Assembly: GCA_021814355.1 (NCBI GenBank)
Contig: JAKAIJ010000072.1
Coordinates: forward strand, 1-11,176
Reading direction: 5' to 3'
DNA length: 11,176 nucleotides
DNA from: Acidobacteriota bacterium
Lineage (GTDB): Bacteria; Acidobacteriota; UBA4820; DSQY01
A model generated the notes under the pieces. The model was not told the DNA's origin. It saw only the letters and a program-made list of their open reading frames with translations, and did no database searches. Every line of letters starts with the position of its first letter. The first letter of the stretch is position 1. Below are positions 7,605-11,176 of the stretch, one piece after another. Both the position numbers and the translations under genes were made by a program.

Positions 7605-7644
7605 GGGGCAAACGAAGCGGCTCCGAGCGGCGTGCACGAGGGCC

Positions 7645-7674
7645 TTGGAAACGCCGCGGCACCTCGTTTATGAT
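7645..7674 (+). promoter_or_regulatory. Probable promoter of the secreted Fn3/LTD protein gene
   Basis: TTGGAA (7645-7650) and TATGAT (7669-7674) are separated by 18 bases. The -10 is one mismatch from consensus and the -35 is weaker. The start would fall near 7681, leaving only about 14 nt of leader that consists mostly of the ribosome binding site. The two divergent promoters have -35 boxes about 40 bp apart. Confidence 0.5.
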
Positions 7675-7683
7675 GCGGTCCAG

Positions 7684-7690
7684 AGGAGGT
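7684..7690 (+). promoter_or_regulatory. Ribosome binding site supporting the GTG start at 7695
   Basis: AGGAGGT is a consensus Shine-Dalgarno sequence ending four bases before GTG. It supports the non-ATG start of the secreted protein; the spacing is slightly short but workable. Confidence 0.75.
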
Positions 7691-7694
7691 CCGC

Positions 7695-10600
7695 GTGCGC
7701 AAGTTCCCCTTCGTCGTCCTGATCCCGGTATTCGCCCTCCTGCCCCTCGCCCCGCGGGCCGGGAATATCCTCTTCGACGCCACCAAGCACGAGATGGCGG
7801 GAAACGCCGACTGGGTGGTGGACGCCGACGCGTGGAACCTCTCCATGACCGTCTACCCCTGCACGGGGACCAAGACCGAAAGCAATCCCCAGCGGATCCC
7901 CACCCCAGCCCAGTCCGGAATCGTCGCCTCCACGCCGGAGACCTACTGGGACGGCGCTATCTCGGCCTGGGCGGTGGAGCTCGCCAAGGCCGGCCACACG
8001 GTGGAGACGCTCCCGCCGGGGGGGCGCATCACCTACGGGGACGGCACCAACGCCCAGGACCTCTCCCACTACCAGATCTTCATCGTGGTGGAGCCTCAGA
8101 ACCCCTTCACGGCGGCCGAGAAGAGCGCCCTGCTCGCCTTCGTGAACGCCGGGGGTGGGCTTTTCATGGTGGGGGACCACGAGACCTCCGACCGCGACTG
8201 CGACGGGTGGGAGAGCCCAAAGGTGTGGAACGACCTCATGGGCGCCACCTCCACCACGACCACCGGGATTTTCGGCCTCTGGATGCGCGAGCTTGGTTCC
8301 ACCGCCTCCGGGGCCGAGGATTGGTTCGACGACGGGACGGACAACAACGTTTCCACGGACCTCGCGGACCCCATCATCCACGGCCCCTTCGGCGACGGCT
8401 CGGGGGGCCTCGGGTTCTTCGGCGCCACCTCCATGGACATCAACCCCGCCGACAACCCCACCGTCGCGGCCCACGTGTGGCGGACGGGCCAAGCCCACAA
8501 CAACCTCCGGGTCACCTTCGCCACCGCCTCCTACGGCGCCGGGCGGGTGGCGGCCATCGGGGACTCCTCCCCCGCCGACGACGGGACCACCGGCGACGCC
8601 AACGACACGGTCTACCCCGGGTGGGACAAGGCGGTGGGTGGCGTGAAGAACCGGGAGATCCACCTGAACGCCTGCGCCTGGCTCCTGAACCCCGCCCCGG
8701 ACACCACCCCGCCCCTCCTCACCACCGGCCCGGTCGCGGCGCCCTCCGACTGCTCGTCCCTCGTCACCTGGACCACCGACGAGAACGCCACGTCGGCGGT
8801 GGACTACGGCCCGACGGCGGCCTACGGGAGCACCGTAACGGTCCCCGGCTACACCCGCGACCACGCGGTGACGCTGCCGGGACTCGCCTCCGGCGCCCTC
8901 TACCACTACCGCGTCTCCTCGTCGGACGCCACCGGTAACGGCCCCACGCGGAGCAGCGACGCGACCTTCATCACCGCGGCGGCCTCCCCGCCGGTCATCA
9001 CCGCCGGCCCCGCCGCCTCGGGCGTGTCGGGTTCGGGCGCCGCCATCGCCTGGACCACCGACGAGCCCGCCACCTCCCAGGTGGAATACGGCACCACGCC
9101 CTCCTACGGGAACAGCGCCTCCTCCCCCGGCTTCGCGACCGTTCACAGCGTGCCCCTCTCGGGCCTCACCCCCGAGACCGCATACCACTACCGCGTCCTG
9201 AGCACCGACGCCTGCGGGAACGGACCCACGGCCTCCCTGGACCAGACCTTCACCACGGGCCCCGCCTCCCTCGACCTTTCGGGCTGGCGGATCCAGCAGT
9301 ACAACTCCTCCCTCAGCTACACCTTGCCGGCCGGGACCGCCATCCCCTCGGGCGGGTACCTCGTGGTGGCCCGCGACAGCACCCGGGCGGCCTTCGAGGC
9401 CTTCTTCGCCGGGTTGGGCAGCCCCGTGCCCGCCGGGACCGTCTTCCTCAACTCGAACCCGGCCGGCTCCTGCACCAATGGGTGCCTGCCGCAGATCAAC
9501 GGCGGCGAGACCTTCGAGCTCTACAACGCCTCCGGCGCGAAAGTGGACGGCCCCACCGTCGCCATGACCCAGAACAACGCCTACCAGCGCACGAGCCCCG
9601 GCGCGCCCGCCGGAGCGGCCGGCTCCTGGACCACGGTGCCCGAGGCGGGCGCCAACCCGGGCCAGGGCGCGGGCACCCCCTCCGGCGCGGGCGTCGTCCT
9701 CAACGAGCTGGCCGACGCCTCGGACTTCACCAAGGAGTTCTTGGAGCTCTACTACGACGCGGGCTCGGCGCCCGCCGACACGACGCCGCCCGCCACCATC
9801 ACGGACCTGCGCGCCACCCCCACCTCCGACACCGCCATCCGCCTCGACTGGACCGCGAGCGGCGACGACGGGACCGTGGGCACGGCCTCCGCCTACGACG
9901 TAAGGCGCAGCGCCATCCGGATTCTCACCGAGGCCGACTTCGCGGCGGCGACTCCCGTCCCCGGCGCCCCGGCGCCGGGCCCTTCGGGCGGCGCCCAGAC
10001 CATGAGCGTCACCGGCCTCACCGCCGACACTCCCTCCTACTTCGCCCTGAAGGTGCGCGACGAGGTCCCCAACTGGTCGGGGCTCTCCAACTGCACCTCC
10101 GCCACCACGGGCCCGGGCGGCGGCTCCGCCCCCGTGAACCACCTCGTCATCAGCCAGATCCAGACGAGCGGCGACGGCGCCGCGCCCGCGGACGACGAGT
10201 TCGTGGAGCTCTACAACCCCACCTCCTCGGCCGTCTCGCTGAACGGGAAATCCCTCCAGTACAAGGCGGCCACGGGGACCACCTTCTCGTTGTTCGTCCT
10301 CCCGGCGGCCACCGTCCAACCCCACGGCTGGTATCTGGTGGCCCGCTCGGCCTACAACGGCGCCGTCGCGGCGGACGCCACCAACACGGGATTCCTCATG
10401 GCCGCCGGCGCGGGCCACGTCTTCCTGATGGCCCAGGCCACGGGGCTCACGGGGAGCTGCCCGGCCAGCGCGAACCTCCTCGACAAGGTCGGCTATGGCG
10501 GCACCGCGAACTGCCCCGAGACGGCCGCAGCGCCGGTCCCGGCCGCCAACGGCAGCATCGTGCGGCTGCCCGGCGGCGCCTCGGGGGCGGGCCAGGATAC

Positions 10601-10928
10601 GGACAACAACTCGGCCGATTTCGCGGCGCAGGCCGTCTCCGCTCCCCACAACGCCGCCAGCGCGCCGGCCACGCCCCCCTCGGGGCTCGGGAACGTGGGA
10701 CCCACGCTCTTCCTGACACCGGGCGCCTCGGGAACCGACCTGGACTGGGCCTCCGCCGCGGGGGCCACGGCGTACCGCCTCTACCGGGGCACCGCGCCCG
10801 GCTTCATGGCCGCCCCTCCGGCCCCGCAGACCGTGACGCCCAGCGCCGCCGTGGACGCGACTCCCCCCGCGCCGGTGCTCTACTACGTGGTGCGGGCCAC
10901 CGACGGAATCAGCGAGTCGGCGGATTGA
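7695..10928 (+). CDS. Large secreted multidomain protein: GATase1-like domain with Fn3 and lamin-tail (LTD) domains
   Basis: This 1077-residue protein starts at GTG behind AGGAGGT. A Sec signal peptide covers about 1-22. Residues 24-335 form a domain beginning NILFDATKHEMAGNADWVVD, with a GGGLFMVGDHE strand-turn near 153-163 and an RVAAIGDSSP segment near 284-293. This resembles the glutamine-amidotransferase-like (DUF4350-type) fold seen ahead of LTD domains in secreted proteins, but I see no clear Cys nucleophile. Two tandem Fn3 domains follow (about 337-427 and 430-522, each with WTTDE and a YHYRV strand), then an LTD-like segment (about 524-650), an LTD first-strand motif (VVLNEL...EFLELYYD, 667-689), Fn3 (694-805), a complete LTD (about 813-985) and a terminal Fn3-like domain (about 1000-1077). 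LTD and Fn3 are beta-sandwich binding modules of extracellular proteins. There is no C-terminal anchor, sorting motif or transmembrane helix. A role in adhesion or polymer binding is only a guess; the real function is unknown. Confidence 0.88.
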   Translation: MRKFPFVVLIPVFALLPLAPRAGNILFDATKHEMAGNADWVVDADAWNLSMTVYPCTGTKTESNPQRIPTPAQSGIVASTPETYWDGAISAWAVELAKAGHTVETLPPGGRITYGDGTNAQDLSHYQIFIVVEPQNPFTAAEKSALLAFVNAGGGLFMVGDHETSDRDCDGWESPKVWNDLMGATSTTTTGIFGLWMRELGSTASGAEDWFDDGTDNNVSTDLADPIIHGPFGDGSGGLGFFGATSMDINPADNPTVAAHVWRTGQAHNNLRVTFATASYGAGRVAAIGDSSPADDGTTGDANDTVYPGWDKAVGGVKNREIHLNACAWLLNPAPDTTPPLLTTGPVAAPSDCSSLVTWTTDENATSAVDYGPTAAYGSTVTVPGYTRDHAVTLPGLASGALYHYRVSSSDATGNGPTRSSDATFITAAASPPVITAGPAASGVSGSGAAIAWTTDEPATSQVEYGTTPSYGNSASSPGFATVHSVPLSGLTPETAYHYRVLSTDACGNGPTASLDQTFTTGPASLDLSGWRIQQYNSSLSYTLPAGTAIPSGGYLVVARDSTRAAFEAFFAGLGSPVPAGTVFLNSNPAGSCTNGCLPQINGGETFELYNASGAKVDGPTVAMTQNNAYQRTSPGAPAGAAGSWTTVPEAGANPGQGAGTPSGAGVVLNELADASDFTKEFLELYYDAGSAPADTTPPATITDLRATPTSDTAIRLDWTASGDDGTVGTASAYDVRRSAIRILTEADFAAATPVPGAPAPGPSGGAQTMSVTGLTADTPSYFALKVRDEVPNWSGLSNCTSATTGPGGGSAPVNHLVISQIQTSGDGAAPADDEFVELYNPTSSAVSLNGKSLQYKAATGTTFSLFVLPAATVQPHGWYLVARSAYNGAVAADATNTGFLMAAGAGHVFLMAQATGLTGSCPASANLLDKVGYGGTANCPETAAAPVPAANGSIVRLPGGASGAGQDTDNNSADFAAQAVSAPHNAASAPATPPSGLGNVGPTLFLTPGASGTDLDWASAAGATAYRLYRGTAPGFMAAPPAPQTVTPSAAVDATPPAPVLYYVVRATDGISESAD

Positions 10929-11046
10929 GGACGGCGTAGAGACGGTCCACGGGCAAGCGGGTGAGCGGATCCCTGTGCGCGAGTCCGGCGGTGACGGCGG
11001 AAGCCTTTACCCGCTGACCTGCGCATCCAACCGCCGAGGACCTCCC
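10929..11046. other. Convergent intergenic gap, no clear feature
   Basis: This is a 118-base gap between converging genes. Two 7-bp inverted pairs are interleaved (AGCGGGT 10956 with ACCCGCT 11009; CGGCGGT 10986 with ACCGCCG 11030). Their loops are long, near 46 and 37 bases, and no T run follows. No gene or convincing terminator is seen. Confidence 0.5.
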
Positions 11047-11176
11047 TCAGCCCTCCTCCTTCACCGGCCGGAAGCCTTCGCCCAGGACCTCGTGGGCCTC
11101 GGAAACCACCACGAAGGCCCGGGGGTCAATCTCGGCGATGAGCCGCTTGAGGCTAGGCACCTGGGGGCGGGTCACC
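11047..11176 (-). CDS. YitT-family (DUF2179) membrane protein, C-terminal end only
   Basis: The last 42 codons of a leftward gene whose start lies beyond the window. The tail reads VTRPQVPSLKRLIAEIDPRA, then FVVVSEAHEVLGEGFRPVKEEG and TGA. The pattern of (T/S)R, then LK..I..IDP.AFV, then EVLGEGF is typical of the cytoplasmic C-terminal DUF2179 domain of YitT proteins, which otherwise have five or six transmembrane helices. The helices are not visible here. The biochemical role of YitT proteins is poorly defined. Codon use matches the neighbours. The family call rests on this short but characteristic motif. Confidence 0.8.
   Translation of the reverse strand, partial: VTRPQVPSLKRLIAEIDPRAFVVVSEAHEVLGEGFRPVKEEG

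Noticed and set aside
7668..10649. 993-codon open frame on the - strand opposite the secreted protein
   Set aside because: It is a low-complexity Gly/Arg/Val/Ala-rich product with no domain; the + strand has a signal peptide, recognisable Fn3/LTD domains and a consensus ribosome binding site.
9482..10939. 485-codon + strand frame within the secreted protein gene
   Set aside because: Arg/His/Gly-rich out-of-frame shadow; the in-frame product has clear LTD and Fn3 domains.
10956..11036. Interleaved 7-bp inverted repeats as a terminator or pseudoknot
   Set aside because: The arms are short, the loops long and there is no T tract; such pairs are expected by chance in GC-rich DNA.
1..11176. CRISPR array, tRNA/rRNA, insertion sequence or prophage
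   Set aside because: No regularly spaced repeats, structured RNA signatures, transposase or phage-like genes were seen on either strand.

Overview
The window is very GC-rich (roughly 70% by eye), with GC-biased third codon positions in every real gene. It encodes a Gram-negative envelope: an RND tripartite efflux pump with its outer-membrane channel, plus a large secreted protein built from fibronectin type III and lamin-tail domains. This points to a high-GC diderm such as an acidobacterium or a myxobacterium-like lineage. No taxonomic marker gene is present, so the assignment is tentative. The long open frames antisense to the real genes are what such GC bias produces.

Layout. (1) 1-1042, + strand: the 3' part of an M16 zinc peptidase whose catalytic N-terminal half lies outside the window. 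(2) 1043-1218: a convergent gap with a strong GC-rich hairpin (probable two-way terminator), flanked by inverted copies of a short purine-rich repeat. (3) 7531 down to 1219, - strand: a four-gene operon in the order TetR-type regulator, membrane-fusion protein, RND permease, TolC-like channel. Two junctions are 4-nt ATGA overlaps and the third gap is 57 nt. (4) About 7532-7694: a divergent promoter region. A near-consensus sigma-70-type promoter faces the operon and a 16-bp palindrome containing TACCGGTA lies over its -10 and start site, the expected arrangement for autorepression by the first gene product. A second, weaker promoter faces right. (5) 7695-10928, + strand: a 1077-residue secreted multidomain protein with a GATase1-like N-terminal domain, two tandem Fn3 domains, lamin-tail (LTD) segments, another Fn3, a full LTD and a terminal Fn3. 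(6) 11047-11176, - strand: the last 42 codons of a YitT-family (DUF2179) membrane protein.

How it works together. The operon encodes a complete, self-regulated tripartite exporter: permease, periplasmic adaptor and outer-membrane channel, with a repressor that probably senses the exported compound or a related ligand. The substrate cannot be read from the sequence. The peptidase, the secreted protein and the YitT-family gene have no evident functional link to the pump.

I see no convincing undescribed system here: no CRISPR array, transposase, phage gene, tRNA or rRNA. The points most worth a second look are the regulatory palindrome, the arginine-rich extension ahead of the TolC-like signal peptide, the rearranged-looking LTD modules in the secreted protein, and the inverted repeats around the terminator.
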